The notes under the pieces are model-generated. The model searched no databases, was not told the origin of the DNA, and was given only the letters and a program-made list of their open reading frames with translations. Shown here in pieces: positions 9,081-19,849 of a stretch of DNA of 64,000 bases (position 1 is the stretch's first letter; the number at the start of each line of letters is the position of its first letter). A program made the position numbers and the translations under genes. Source of the DNA: VRUE01 sp963816785 (GTDB lineage Bacteria; Actinomycetota; Thermoleophilia; Solirubrobacterales; 70-9); NCBI GenBank assembly GCA_963816785.1, contig CAWFLL010000004.1, forward strand, positions 1,364,001 to 1,428,000, written 5' to 3'.

Positions 9081-9895
9081 GCGGCGCGGCCGTCGCCCTT
9101 CCCGCCGCACCCAGCCGAGTCTCGATCCTGACCACCCAGGTCGGATCGTTGGCCGGCCGCTCGGTGCTGCGCACCCTGCGCCAGCCGGCGATGATCGTCC
9201 CCAGCATCGTCTTCCCCCTCTTCCTGCTGGCGGTCAACAGCGCCGGACTCGATGCCGCGACCCAGATCCCCGGCTTCCCCACCGACTCCTACCTGACCTT
9301 CGTCCTCGCCGTCCCCTTCGTCCAGGGCGCTCTCTTCGCGACGATGAACTCCGGCCAGGCGCTGGCGGAAGACATCGAGAACGGCTTCTTCAACCGGCTC
9401 TCGCTGACCCCGATGCGCGGCTCGGCCCTGATCGCGGGCCAGCTCGCCGGCCTGGTCGTGATCGGCCTGATCCAGGCAACGATCTATCTCAGCGTCGGCC
9501 TGATCGCGGGCGCCGGCTTCGCCGCCGGGCCGCTCGGCGTGCCGGTCCTGTTGGCGCTCTCGATCCTGATCGCAATCGGCTTCGGCGGGATCGGGATGTA
9601 CATGGCGATCCGCACCGGTTCCGGCGAGGCGGTGCAGGGGATGTTCCCGCTCCTCTTCGTCCTGCTCTTCTTCAGCTCGATCTCGCTGCCGCGCGACCTG
9701 ATCGAAAAGGACTGGTTCCAGACGATCGCGACGATCAACCCGGTCAGCTATCTGATCGAGGGGATCCGCAGCCTGATGGTCTTCGGCTGGGACGCCGAGG
9801 CGCTGGCGCTGGCATTCGGCATCTCGGTGGCGCTGATCGCCGGTTCGATCACGATCGCCTCGATCTCCCTGCGGGAGAGGATGGTCCGGACGTGA
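9077..9895 (+). CDS. ABC-2 type transporter permease 1
   Basis: A 272-residue integral membrane protein of the ABC-2 (DrrB-like) family with about six membrane segments: IVPSIVFPLFLLAV, LTFVLAVPFVQGALF, LAGLVVIGLIQATIYL, GVPVLLALSILIAIGF, MFPLLFVLLFFSSI, and the C-terminal ALAFGISVALIAG. The conserved loop ENGFFNRLSLTPM and the ISLPRDLIEKDWFQTIATINPVSY region are typical. The GTG at 9077 lies in a GTGA overlap with the ATPase stop, and the end overlaps the second permease in the same way, so the three proteins are translationally coupled. Confidence 0.9.
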   Translation: MSGAAVALPAAPSRVSILTTQVGSLAGRSVLRTLRQPAMIVPSIVFPLFLLAVNSAGLDAATQIPGFPTDSYLTFVLAVPFVQGALFATMNSGQALAEDIENGFFNRLSLTPMRGSALIAGQLAGLVVIGLIQATIYLSVGLIAGAGFAAGPLGVPVLLALSILIAIGFGGIGMYMAIRTGSGEAVQGMFPLLFVLLFFSSISLPRDLIEKDWFQTIATINPVSYLIEGIRSLMVFGWDAEALALAFGISVALIAGSITIASISLRERMVRT

Positions 9896-10668
9896 CGGCA
9901 CGCGGGTATGCCTCCTCGGCGCTGGGCGTCGCCTGGCGCAGCCTCCACAACGTCTTCACCAACCCGGCGCTCCTGTTCCCGGCGCTGGTCTTCCCGCTGT
10001 TCTTCCTCGCCGCCTTCGCGGGCGGGCTATCCGCCATCGACAGGACGCCGAACTTCGACTACCCGGAGGGGTACACGACCTTCGTCTTCGGCTTCGTCCT
10101 GCTCCAGGCCTCGGCCCTGGGCGGGATCTTCACCGGCTTCTCGATCGCCGCCGACTTCCAGTTCGGGATGGGCCGGCGGATGCTCCTCGCCACCCGGCAC
10201 CGGACCGCGATCATCGCCGGCTACGCGCTGACCGCGATGGTCAGGGTCCTGGTCACCTGGACGGTGGTGACGACCGTGGCGCTTCTCGCGGGGATGGGGG
10301 TCGGCGGTGGCCCGGTCGAGATCGCGGCCCTCTACCTGCTGTCGCTGACGGTCAACGTGATCGCGCTGCTGTTCGCGGCGGGCATCGCCCTGCGGCTGCG
10401 GACCCTGCAGGCGGGGCCGCTGATGCAGTTCCCGGTCTTCATGCTGCTGTTCATGACACCGGTCTACGTTCCGCAGGCGCTGCTCGCGGGCTGGATCTCG
10501 CATGTGGCTGCAGTCAATCCGCTGACCCTGGTCCTCAACACCAACCGCGACCTCCTGGCCGGGCAGTCGGCGGAGATCCTCCTCACCTACGCCACCGTGC
10601 TGGGCCTGATCGCGCTGCTCACGGTCTGGGCGGTGAGCGGCATGCGGCACGCAGAGGCGGCCGGCTAG
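9892..10668 (+). CDS. ABC-2 type transporter permease 2
   Basis: A 258-residue paralogue of the preceding permease, with a similar membrane layout (LLFPALVFPLFFLAAF, TTFVFGFVLLQASAL, VRVLVTWTVVTTVALLAGM, FPVFMLLFMTPVYVP) and the family loop PLTLVLNTNRDLLAGQ near the C-terminus. The GTG start at 9892 overlaps the first permease's TGA. Two different permeases plus one ATPase suggests a heterodimeric membrane channel. Confidence 0.9.
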   Translation: MTARGYASSALGVAWRSLHNVFTNPALLFPALVFPLFFLAAFAGGLSAIDRTPNFDYPEGYTTFVFGFVLLQASALGGIFTGFSIAADFQFGMGRRMLLATRHRTAIIAGYALTAMVRVLVTWTVVTTVALLAGMGVGGGPVEIAALYLLSLTVNVIALLFAAGIALRLRTLQAGPLMQFPVFMLLFMTPVYVPQALLAGWISHVAAVNPLTLVLNTNRDLLAGQSAEILLTYATVLGLIALLTVWAVSGMRHAEAAG

Positions 10669-10694
10669 GCCCGGTCCTGGCCCGCCGACGCTCG

Positions 10695-10700
10695 TACAAT
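10695..10700 (+). promoter_or_regulatory. Putative -10 element of clpB
   Basis: TACAAT lies 10 bases before the clpB GTG, so the transcript would carry a leader of only a few bases. No Shine-Dalgarno and no good -35 hexamer are visible. Confidence 0.45.
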
Positions 10701-10710
10701 CACCCCACCA

Positions 10711-13304
<2,594 letters not shown>

Positions 13305-13493
13305 CCGGCCCCCGAGCGCCGACGTCGGGAGTAATTCAAAAACTTGCAGGGACCTGGACGGTTATTTAGGAGGCGCTGAGGCTGCGTTGATATTCAGCAG
13401 GCGGGAAATGGGGCTGGGATTCACAATCCATGTGCCCCGACTACAGGAATACGGCTGAAATTCCGACTTATTCTTCCACGGGCCCGAAAACAG

Positions 13494-14411
13494 ATGCCGA
13501 AACGACGTCAAATCAATGCCGATCCGGGAGCGGAGCGCCTGCGCTCCTCGGTGGCTGCTGCGACGGAGCCGGTGCGCACGGCCGCCTGGAAGGTCGAGGA
13601 GCGCGTGCTGTGGAGGGGCGCAGATTGGGTGCGCGCCCATGCGGATCGGGTCCGCCCCCACGCGGAGGCGATCAAGTGGCCGTTCGAACGGATCGCGTGG
13701 CTCGCCGAGCGGTGGGTGATCTGGCCGATCCAGGAGCGGACATCCATCTCTGGCCAGGTCCTCGGCGCCGGAGCGCTGGCGGCCCTCGCCATCGCGCTGA
13801 TCGTGTTCAGCGTCGTCGCGCTCTCGGGCGGTGACGAGGCCCACAGGAAGGTCGTCGCGCCGGCGCCGCTGGCGGCCGCCACCACGACTCCCGCGCCGGC
13901 GTCTGAGGCACCGGCCGAGCCGGTCCTGAAAGGCACACCACCGTCGTTCGCGCTCGGCGAAGGCGTCGGCGTCACGGAGACCGCAGGTGAGCGGTCCGGG
14001 GCGATCGCAGCCGGGACGAGCACGACGGCCACGACCTCCGACGGCGAATCCGGCGCCACGACGTCGAGCCAGGAGCCGGTGCCCGCGGGCCCGGCGGCGA
14101 TGAAGGTGGCGCGCCGCTTCGCCGAGGCCTTCGTCATCTATGAGATCGGTCAGCAGCCGAAGCGGACCCAGGCGATCTTCGATCAGACCACCAGCCCGCG
14201 CCTCGCGACGGCGCTCAAGGAACGGCCGCCGCGCCAACCCGCGGGGGTCGAGGTCCCGCAGGCTCGGGTCCTCAACCTCGTCCCCGGCCCGCGCAGCGGC
14301 CGGATCTACTCGGTCAGCGCTTCGCTGCTGCGTCTCGGGACCACGAGCGAGCTGCGACTCGAGATCGAAAAGAAGAACGGAGCCTGGATCGTCACGGACG
14401 TGAGGGGCTGA
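13494..14411 (+). CDS. Membrane-anchored protein of unknown function
   Basis: A 305-residue protein not assigned to a family. A basic, amphipathic N-terminal region of about 85 residues is followed by one membrane helix (GALAALAIALIVFSVVAL, about 92-110), a Thr/Ala/Pro/Glu-rich linker (about 115-200), and a C-terminal globular domain beginning MKVARRFAEAFVIYEIG. That last domain resembles the compact extracytoplasmic domains found in secreted actinobacterial proteins. The end overlaps the ATG of the transglycosylase gene (TGATG), so both are probably made together and may act at the cell wall. The 189 bases upstream contain no gene and are less GC-rich than the surroundings. Confidence 0.8.
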   Translation: MPKRRQINADPGAERLRSSVAAATEPVRTAAWKVEERVLWRGADWVRAHADRVRPHAEAIKWPFERIAWLAERWVIWPIQERTSISGQVLGAGALAALAIALIVFSVVALSGGDEAHRKVVAPAPLAAATTTPAPASEAPAEPVLKGTPPSFALGEGVGVTETAGERSGAIAAGTSTTATTSDGESGATTSSQEPVPAGPAAMKVARRFAEAFVIYEIGQQPKRTQAIFDQTTSPRLATALKERPPRQPAGVEVPQARVLNLVPGPRSGRIYSVSASLLRLGTTSELRLEIEKKNGAWIVTDVRG

Positions 14412-16091
14412 TGAGAAGGTTTTCGGGAGTCCTGGTCGTCGCCGCGATGGTGCTGGTGCCGACCGCCGCCACCGCGCTCGCCGAAGCCCCGGCCGAGGAC
14501 ATGAGCGCGAGCCAGACCGCGGCCCCTGCCCCGGCCGCGCCGGCGCCGGTCCCCGCCCCGACCCCCGCGCCCGCCCCCACGCCGGCACCCGCCCCGACCC
14601 CCGCGCCCAGCGTGCGGCAGGGCGACACCCTCACCGCCCCGCCGGCGCCAGCCGAGAAGGGTGGCGGGGTCACCGCGAAGCCGAGGCCGACATCCGAACC
14701 CGAGCCGGAGGCCGATTCCAACTCGAGCGAACAGGACGGCACCGAAGGCGGGGGCGCCGCCGTGCCTCCACCGGACTTCCTCATCCCCTCGATTCCGAGC
14801 TCGAGCTGCGCGCCGGGCGCCGTCCCGCCGATCCTCCTGCCGATCTACCAGCGCGCGTCCGATGCCTACGGCCTCGGGCCGCAGGGACCGAGCGTGCTCG
14901 CTGCGATCAACCTGATCGAGACCGCGTTTGGCACCAACCTCAACATCTCCTCCGCGGGGGCGATCGGGTGGATGCAGTTCATGCCGGAAACCTGGGACGG
15001 ATACGGGGTGGACGCCAACGGCGATGGGACGCGCGACCCCTACGACCCCGAAGACGCGATCTTCGCCGCCGCCAACTACCTCCAAGCCTCGGGGATGCCG
15101 GAGGACACCTACGGTGCGATCTTCTCCTACAACCACGCCGACTGGTACGTCGCCGAAGTCCTCTCCAACGCCGAGTGCTACGGGCAGCTGGGCAGCGCCG
15201 TCGCCTCGGCGTTCGACCTGGCGCCGAAGCTGGAAGTGCTGGACTGCCGGGCGCCGCGGCCGTGGCGCAAGCGGCTCCCGGGCGAGTACCTCGACGCCTT
15301 CGAGACAGCGGCCGCCCGCTACGGCCTCGGGCGTCGTGGGGTCTGGGCGCTGACCGCGGTCGCTCGCCTCGAGTCCGACTTCGGCCGTGGGATGAGCAAG
15401 GGGGAACTGCGGCGCCGCGGGCCGCTCGGCCTCGATCGGACCGAGTGGACGAGCTTCACCGTCGACGGTGACGGCGACGGCCGCATCCGCCACGCGGACC
15501 CCGCCGACTCCGCCGCCACGCTGGCGCGGATGATCTGGTCGCGGGGCAGCCTCCGCGCCGGCCTCTTCAGCCACAACCAGGCCGAGTGGTACGTCGAGGC
15601 GGTGCTGGTCGAGGCGGAGACGGCTCGAAGGTCACTGCAAGTCGAGCACGGTCGAGTGGACGCTGGCCCTGCCCAACGTCGTGATCGCTCCGATCAACTG
15701 GGACAACCTGACGCTCTCCAACGAAATGGAGAAAGAAGACCTCGACAGCGGCGCGATCGACCCGCGGATCGTCGGCCTGATCGGAGCGATCACGCAGGGT
15801 CACCAGATCACGATCACGGCGCTGCGCTCCGATCACTCGATGATGACCGCCGAAGGCGGCGTCTCGAACCATTACTACGGCCGGGCGATGGACATCGCCG
15901 TGGTCGACGGCGTCTCCTGCACCGACACCTCGCCGAGCGCTCCCTGCGCCGAGCTCGCCCGCACCCTCGCCTCCCTGCCGGCGCCGGCGATGCCCACCGA
16001 GCTGATCTACTGCTTCGATGTCGACGGGCCCGGCCCGGCCTTCGCCCGCAGCGACCACTGCGATCACGTGCACGCCGGCTACGACGGCTGA
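14411..16091 (+). CDS. Secreted lytic transglycosylase fused to a peptidase M15-like domain (frameshifted near 15626)
   Basis: A signal peptide (about 1-25) is followed by a Pro/Ala repeat linker (PAPTPAPAP pattern, about 36-65). A first muramidase-like domain follows, with NLIETAFGTN and the hallmark AIGWMQFMPETW, and a second similar segment with ARLESDFGRG and SHNQAEWYVEAV. Near 15620-15632 the frame shifts by an apparent extra base. The next frame continues WTLALPNVVIAPINW, then SDHSMM, HYYGRAMDIAVVDG and HCDHVHAGY, a His/Asp arrangement like zinc D-Ala-D-Ala peptidases. If one protein, it would cut both glycan strands and peptide stems of peptidoglycan. Exact enzymology is inferred. Confidence 0.75.
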
Positions 16092-16159
16092 GCCCGGCGT
16101 GGACAAGCGCGGGCCCGCTCGCGTAACGTAGGCTCGAACCCCGCGAGAGGAGAGAGCCC

Positions 16160-16441
16160 ATGCCAACGTACGTGATGCTCACCAACCTGACCGCCGACGG
16201 CATTCGCACCCTGAAGAACAATCCCGGCCGCGTTGCCGAGGTCAACCAGGAGGTCGAACAGATCGGCGCCAAGGTGCTGGCGCAGTACGCGACCCTCGGC
16301 CAGTACGACTTCATCACGGTTGTCGAAGCGCCGGACGAGAACACGATGGCGAAGGTCTCGGTCGAGCTGGGCTCGCGGGGGACGATGACCAGCCAGACGC
16401 TGGCGGCGATGCCCGCCGAGGACCTGGCCTCATCGCTCTGA
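16160..16441 (+). CDS. GYD-domain protein
   Basis: A 93-residue single-domain protein with the GYD family core (YVMLTNLTADGIRTLKNNP, GAKVLAQYATLGQYDFITVVEAPD). The family has a ferredoxin-like fold and no established biochemical role. The start is preceded by GAGAGGAGAG, and TAGGCT at about 16130 may be its -10 element. It sits 10 bases upstream of purD, which suggests co-transcription with the purine genes. Confidence 0.85.
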   Translation: MPTYVMLTNLTADGIRTLKNNPGRVAEVNQEVEQIGAKVLAQYATLGQYDFITVVEAPDENTMAKVSVELGSRGTMTSQTLAAMPAEDLASSL

Positions 16442-16451
16442 GGAAGCGGCA

Positions 16452-17729
16452 TTGAGGGTCCTGGTCGCCGGCGGCGGCGGGCGCGAGCACGCGATCGTTC
16501 GGGCCCTGGGCCGCTCACCTCGATCTCCCGAGCTGCTGTGCGCCCCCGGCAACGCGGGCATCGCCGCCGACGCGGAGTGCCTGCCCGAGGTCGGCGCCGA
16601 GGACGTCGACGCGATCGTCGCCACCGCCCGGGAGCGCGGCGCCGACCTCGTCGTGGTCGGGCCCGAGGCGCCGCTGGTCGGGGGGGTCGTCGACGCCCTC
16701 GAGGAGGCCGGGATCCCGGCCTTCGGGCCGAGCGCCGCGGCCGCCGAGCTGGAGGGCTCGAAGGCGTTCGCGAAGGCGCTGATGAAGGAGGCCGGGGTCC
16801 CGACCGCCTCGCACGTGCTGCTCCGCAGCCACGAGGAGGCGATCGAGCACCTGGCCTGCGCCCCCTACCCGGCGGTGCTGAAGGCCGATGGTCTCGCGGC
16901 CGGCAAGGGCGTGATCATCTGCGGGTCGGAGGCCGAGGCGCGCGACGCCGTCGACGTCTTCTTCACCGAGCGGCGCTTCGGGGAGACGGTCGTCGTGCTG
17001 GAGGATTTCCTCGAGGGCGAGGAGCTCTCGATGCTCGCCCTCTGCGACGGCGAGAACGTCGTGCCCCTCGCCCCCGCCCAGGACTACAAGCGGATCTTCG
17101 ACGGCGACGAGGGGCCCAACACGGGCGGCATGGGCAGCTATTCCCCGGTGCCGGGCTTCGGGCCCGCGGAGGTGGAGGAGATCATCGCGGCCGTGCACCG
17201 GCCCGTGGTCGACGCCATGGCGCGGCGGGGGCTGCCCTTCACAGGCGTCCTCTATGCGGGGCTGATGATCGGCCCGGAGGGGCCGAAGGTGCTCGAGTTC
17301 AACGTCCGTTTCGGCGACCCCGAGACGCAGGCCGTGCTCCCGCGGCTGCGCTCCGACCTGCTCGAGCTCTGCCTCGCGGGGCGGGAGCCGGGAGGGCTGG
17401 CGGGCGTGGAGGCCGAGTTCGGCGAGGACTGGGCGGTGACCGTGGTCCTCGCCTCGGCCGGCTACCCCGAGTCCTCCTCGAAGGGCGACGTGATCAAGGG
17501 GCTGGAGGAGGCGGCCGCGATCGCGGAGGTCACGCATGCCGGCACCGCCGAGCGCGATGGTGAGGTGGTCACCGCCGGCGGCCGGGTGCTGAACGTCACC
17601 GGCTTGGGCGCGACTCCGGCCGAGGCCCGCGATCGCGCATACGATGCGGCGCGGCGGATCTCGTTCGACGGAATGCAGATCCGCTCCGACATCGCCCTCC
17701 GCGCCGTCGAGCGCGTCCCCAGTCCCTGA
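16452..17729 (+). CDS. purD: Phosphoribosylamine-glycine ligase
   Basis: Second step of purine synthesis: ATP-dependent joining of phosphoribosylamine and glycine. The 425-residue protein starts at TTG (RVLVAGGGGREHAIVRAL) and has the ATP-grasp signature PYPAVLKADGLAAGKGV, DYKRIFDGDEGPNTGGMGSY, and the metal-binding GPKVLEFNVRFGDPETQ. Length is normal. The TTG is chosen because the GGGGREHA nucleotide loop begins a few residues later and GAGGAAG precedes it. It is followed 11 bases later by purE. Confidence 0.96.
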   Translation: MRVLVAGGGGREHAIVRALGRSPRSPELLCAPGNAGIAADAECLPEVGAEDVDAIVATARERGADLVVVGPEAPLVGGVVDALEEAGIPAFGPSAAAAELEGSKAFAKALMKEAGVPTASHVLLRSHEEAIEHLACAPYPAVLKADGLAAGKGVIICGSEAEARDAVDVFFTERRFGETVVVLEDFLEGEELSMLALCDGENVVPLAPAQDYKRIFDGDEGPNTGGMGSYSPVPGFGPAEVEEIIAAVHRPVVDAMARRGLPFTGVLYAGLMIGPEGPKVLEFNVRFGDPETQAVLPRLRSDLLELCLAGREPGGLAGVEAEFGEDWAVTVVLASAGYPESSSKGDVIKGLEEAAAIAEVTHAGTAERDGEVVTAGGRVLNVTGLGATPAEARDRAYDAARRISFDGMQIRSDIALRAVERVPSP

Positions 17730-17740
17730 ACCGAGAGGAA

Positions 17741-18226
17741 ATGATGAGCGAGATCTCAGAGGATCCTCAGCCGACCGAGACGACCGTGATGCCGGCGGTC
17801 GAGGAGGCGTTCGAGGAGATCAACGTCGACGCGCCGCTGGTGGGGATCATCATGGGCTCGAAGAACGACAAGTCGAAGATGCAGCCGGCGGGGGCCGCCC
17901 TGCACGACGCGGGGATCCGCTACGAGGTCCGGGTGATGAGCGCTCATCGCGATCCGGAGATGGTCCGCGAGTACTGCACCAATGCCCGGATGCGAGGGCT
18001 GAAGGTGATCATCGCGGGGGCGGGGATGTCCGCCGCGCTGCCCGGCGTCGCCGCCGCCCACACCGACCTGCCGGTGATCGGGGTGCCGATTCTCGGCAAG
18101 AGCCTCGGCGGCCTCGATGCGCTCCTCTCCGCTGTCCAGATGCCGCCCGGGGTTCCGGTCGCCTGCGTCGCGGTCGACGGGGCGAAGAACGCCGGGCTGC
18201 TCGCAGTTCGAATAATCAACGCATGA
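17741..18226 (+). CDS. purE: N5-carboxyaminoimidazole ribonucleotide mutase
   Basis: Rearranges N5-CAIR to CAIR. The 161-residue protein carries about 34 non-conserved acidic residues before the core VGIIMGSKND. Catalytic SAHRDPEMV is present, as are the LPVIGVPI strand and the QMPPGVPVACVAV region. The phosphate-binding GSKSD of E. coli reads GSKND here, and the usual GGAAHLPG reads GMSAALPG, so it departs from the standard class I pattern. Either ATG (17741 or 17744) follows GAGAGGAA. The stop overlaps the purB start. Confidence 0.9.
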   Translation: MMSEISEDPQPTETTVMPAVEEAFEEINVDAPLVGIIMGSKNDKSKMQPAGAALHDAGIRYEVRVMSAHRDPEMVREYCTNARMRGLKVIIAGAGMSAALPGVAAAHTDLPVIGVPILGKSLGGLDALLSAVQMPPGVPVACVAVDGAKNAGLLAVRIINA

Positions 18227-19506
18227 TCGTGAGGTACACACGGCCTGAGATCGGGGAGGTCTGGTCTCAGCAGCGGAAGCTCGAGTGCTGGCTCGAGGTC
18301 GAGCTGGCCGCGACCGACGCGTGGGCCGAGGAGGGCGTCGTCCCCGAGGAGGCGGCGCGGGCCTGCCGCGAGAAGGCCGCCTTCACGGTCGAGGCGGTGA
18401 ACGAGCGGGAGAAGGTCACCGACCACGACGTCGCCGCCTTCGTCGACGTCGTCGCCGCCTCGGTGGGCGAGCACGGGCGCTGGATCCACTACGGCCTGAC
18501 CTCCTCCGACGTGCTCGACACGGCCCTCGCCCTGCAGCTGCAGCAGGCCGGTGAGATCGTGCTCGCCAGTGCGCGCGCCTACCGCGACGCGCTGATCGAG
18601 CGGGCGCTGGAGCAGCGCGACACCCTCTGCGTCGGCCGCACCCACGGCGTCCACGCCGAGCCGACCACCTTCGGCCTCCGCCTGGCGGGGTTCGCCTTCG
18701 AGGCCGACCGCAACCTCGACCGGCTCGGCAACGCCTTCGAGCAGCTCGCCTTCGGCAAGCTCTCGGGCGCGGTCGGAACCTACGCCTCGGTGCCGCCCGA
18801 GGTCGAGGCCCGGGTGATGGATCGCCTCGGCCTTCAGCGCGAGGACGTCGCCACCCAGGTCATACCGCGCGACCGCCACGCCGTCCTCACCGCGCGGATC
18901 GCGGTCGCCGGCGGCGGCCTCGAGCGCTTCGCGACGGAGGTGCGCAACCTGCAGCGGACCGAGGTGCGCGAGGTCGAGGAGCCGTTCGGCGCCGGCCAGA
19001 AGGGCTCCTCGGCGATGCCCCACAAGCGCAACCCGATCCGCACCGAGCGGATCACGGGGCTATCCCGCGTGCTCCGCGGCTACGCCCAGACCGGGCTCGA
19101 GAACATCGCCCTCTGGCACGAGCGCGACATCTCCCACTCCGGCGCCGAGCGGGTGATCCTCCCCGACTCGACGATCGCCCTCGACTACATCCAGGACCTG
19201 GCCGCGGGCGTCGCCTCCGAGATGACGATCGATGCCGACCGGATGCGCGAGAACCTCGATCACACCCACGGCGCACTGTTCAGCCAACGCGCGCTGACGG
19301 CGCTGGTCGACTCGGGCATGAGCCGCGACGACGCCTACCGGGTGGTGCAGGAGAACGCCCAGCGGGCCTGGGACACCGGCACCGACTTCCGCGACCTCCT
19401 CGCCAAGGCGGCGCCCGACCTCGACCTCGACGCCGTCTTCGACTACGGCGCCTACCTCACCCATCTGCCGCAGATCTTCGAGCGCCTCGAAGCGCTGCGC
19501 GATTAG
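18223..19506 (+). CDS. purB: Adenylosuccinate lyase
   Basis: Cleaves SAICAR and adenylosuccinate, releasing fumarate. The 427-residue protein shows the fumarase/aspartase superfamily regions HYGLTSSDVLDT, GRTHGVHAEPTTFG and the signature GSSAMPHKRNPIRTE. The ATG at 18223 overlaps the purE stop (ATGA), which fixes the start; the frame stays open far upstream but only in antiphase with purE. Part of the purD-purE-purB operon. Confidence 0.96.
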   Translation: MIVRYTRPEIGEVWSQQRKLECWLEVELAATDAWAEEGVVPEEAARACREKAAFTVEAVNEREKVTDHDVAAFVDVVAASVGEHGRWIHYGLTSSDVLDTALALQLQQAGEIVLASARAYRDALIERALEQRDTLCVGRTHGVHAEPTTFGLRLAGFAFEADRNLDRLGNAFEQLAFGKLSGAVGTYASVPPEVEARVMDRLGLQREDVATQVIPRDRHAVLTARIAVAGGGLERFATEVRNLQRTEVREVEEPFGAGQKGSSAMPHKRNPIRTERITGLSRVLRGYAQTGLENIALWHERDISHSGAERVILPDSTIALDYIQDLAAGVASEMTIDADRMRENLDHTHGALFSQRALTALVDSGMSRDDAYRVVQENAQRAWDTGTDFRDLLAKAAPDLDLDAVFDYGAYLTHLPQIFERLEALRD

Positions 19507-19524
19507 CGGCGGTGGGCCCTTCGT

Positions 19525-19530
19525 TAGGGT
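19525..19530 (+). promoter_or_regulatory. -10 element for a leaderless start
   Basis: TAGGGT is followed by 6 bases and the GTG of the thioredoxin-fold gene, leaving no room for a leader. Confidence 0.45.
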
Positions 19531-19536
19531 TGCCGC

Positions 19537-19845
19537 GTGATCCTCTACACCTGCGGCCAGAAGAAACGAGCCGGGCAGCTCGGGCATCCATGCGGCAGGG
19601 CGGCGAGGGCCCTCGACCAGGCCGGCTACGAGTACGAGATCAAGGTGGTCGGCGGCTATCGGCTGATGCCCTGGAGCTGGGGCAGCCGCGATGACGAGCG
19701 GGCTGAGGTGAAGGAGCTGAGTGGCACCAACGAGGTGCCGATCCTCATCCTCGACGGCGGTGAGGTGATCTCCGGGTCGGGGACGATCGCGCGCTGGGCA
19801 AAGGAGCACCCGGTGGCCCGGGCCGCCCAGCAGGAAGCCGAGTGA
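19537..19845 (+). CDS. Glutaredoxin/GST N-terminal domain protein
   Basis: A 102-residue thioredoxin-fold protein beginning ILYTCGQKK, with the cis-Pro segment NEVPILILDGGEVISGSGTI typical of GST/glutaredoxin N-terminal domains. The usual CPYC is absent; cysteines are at 6 and 19 (HPCGRA), so the redox chemistry is uncertain. The GTG start sits 6 bases after TAGGGT, which suggests its own leaderless promoter between purB and the convergent P450 gene (4-base gap). Confidence 0.8.
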   Translation: MILYTCGQKKRAGQLGHPCGRAARALDQAGYEYEIKVVGGYRLMPWSWGSRDDERAEVKELSGTNEVPILILDGGEVISGSGTIARWAKEHPVARAAQQEAE

Positions 19846-19849
19846 AGGG

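Noticed and set aside
14456..15574. Long minus-strand frame opposite the transglycosylase
   Set aside because: It is antisense to the Pro/Ala linker and the conserved muramidase-like domain. Its Gly/Arg bias is a reverse-complement artefact.
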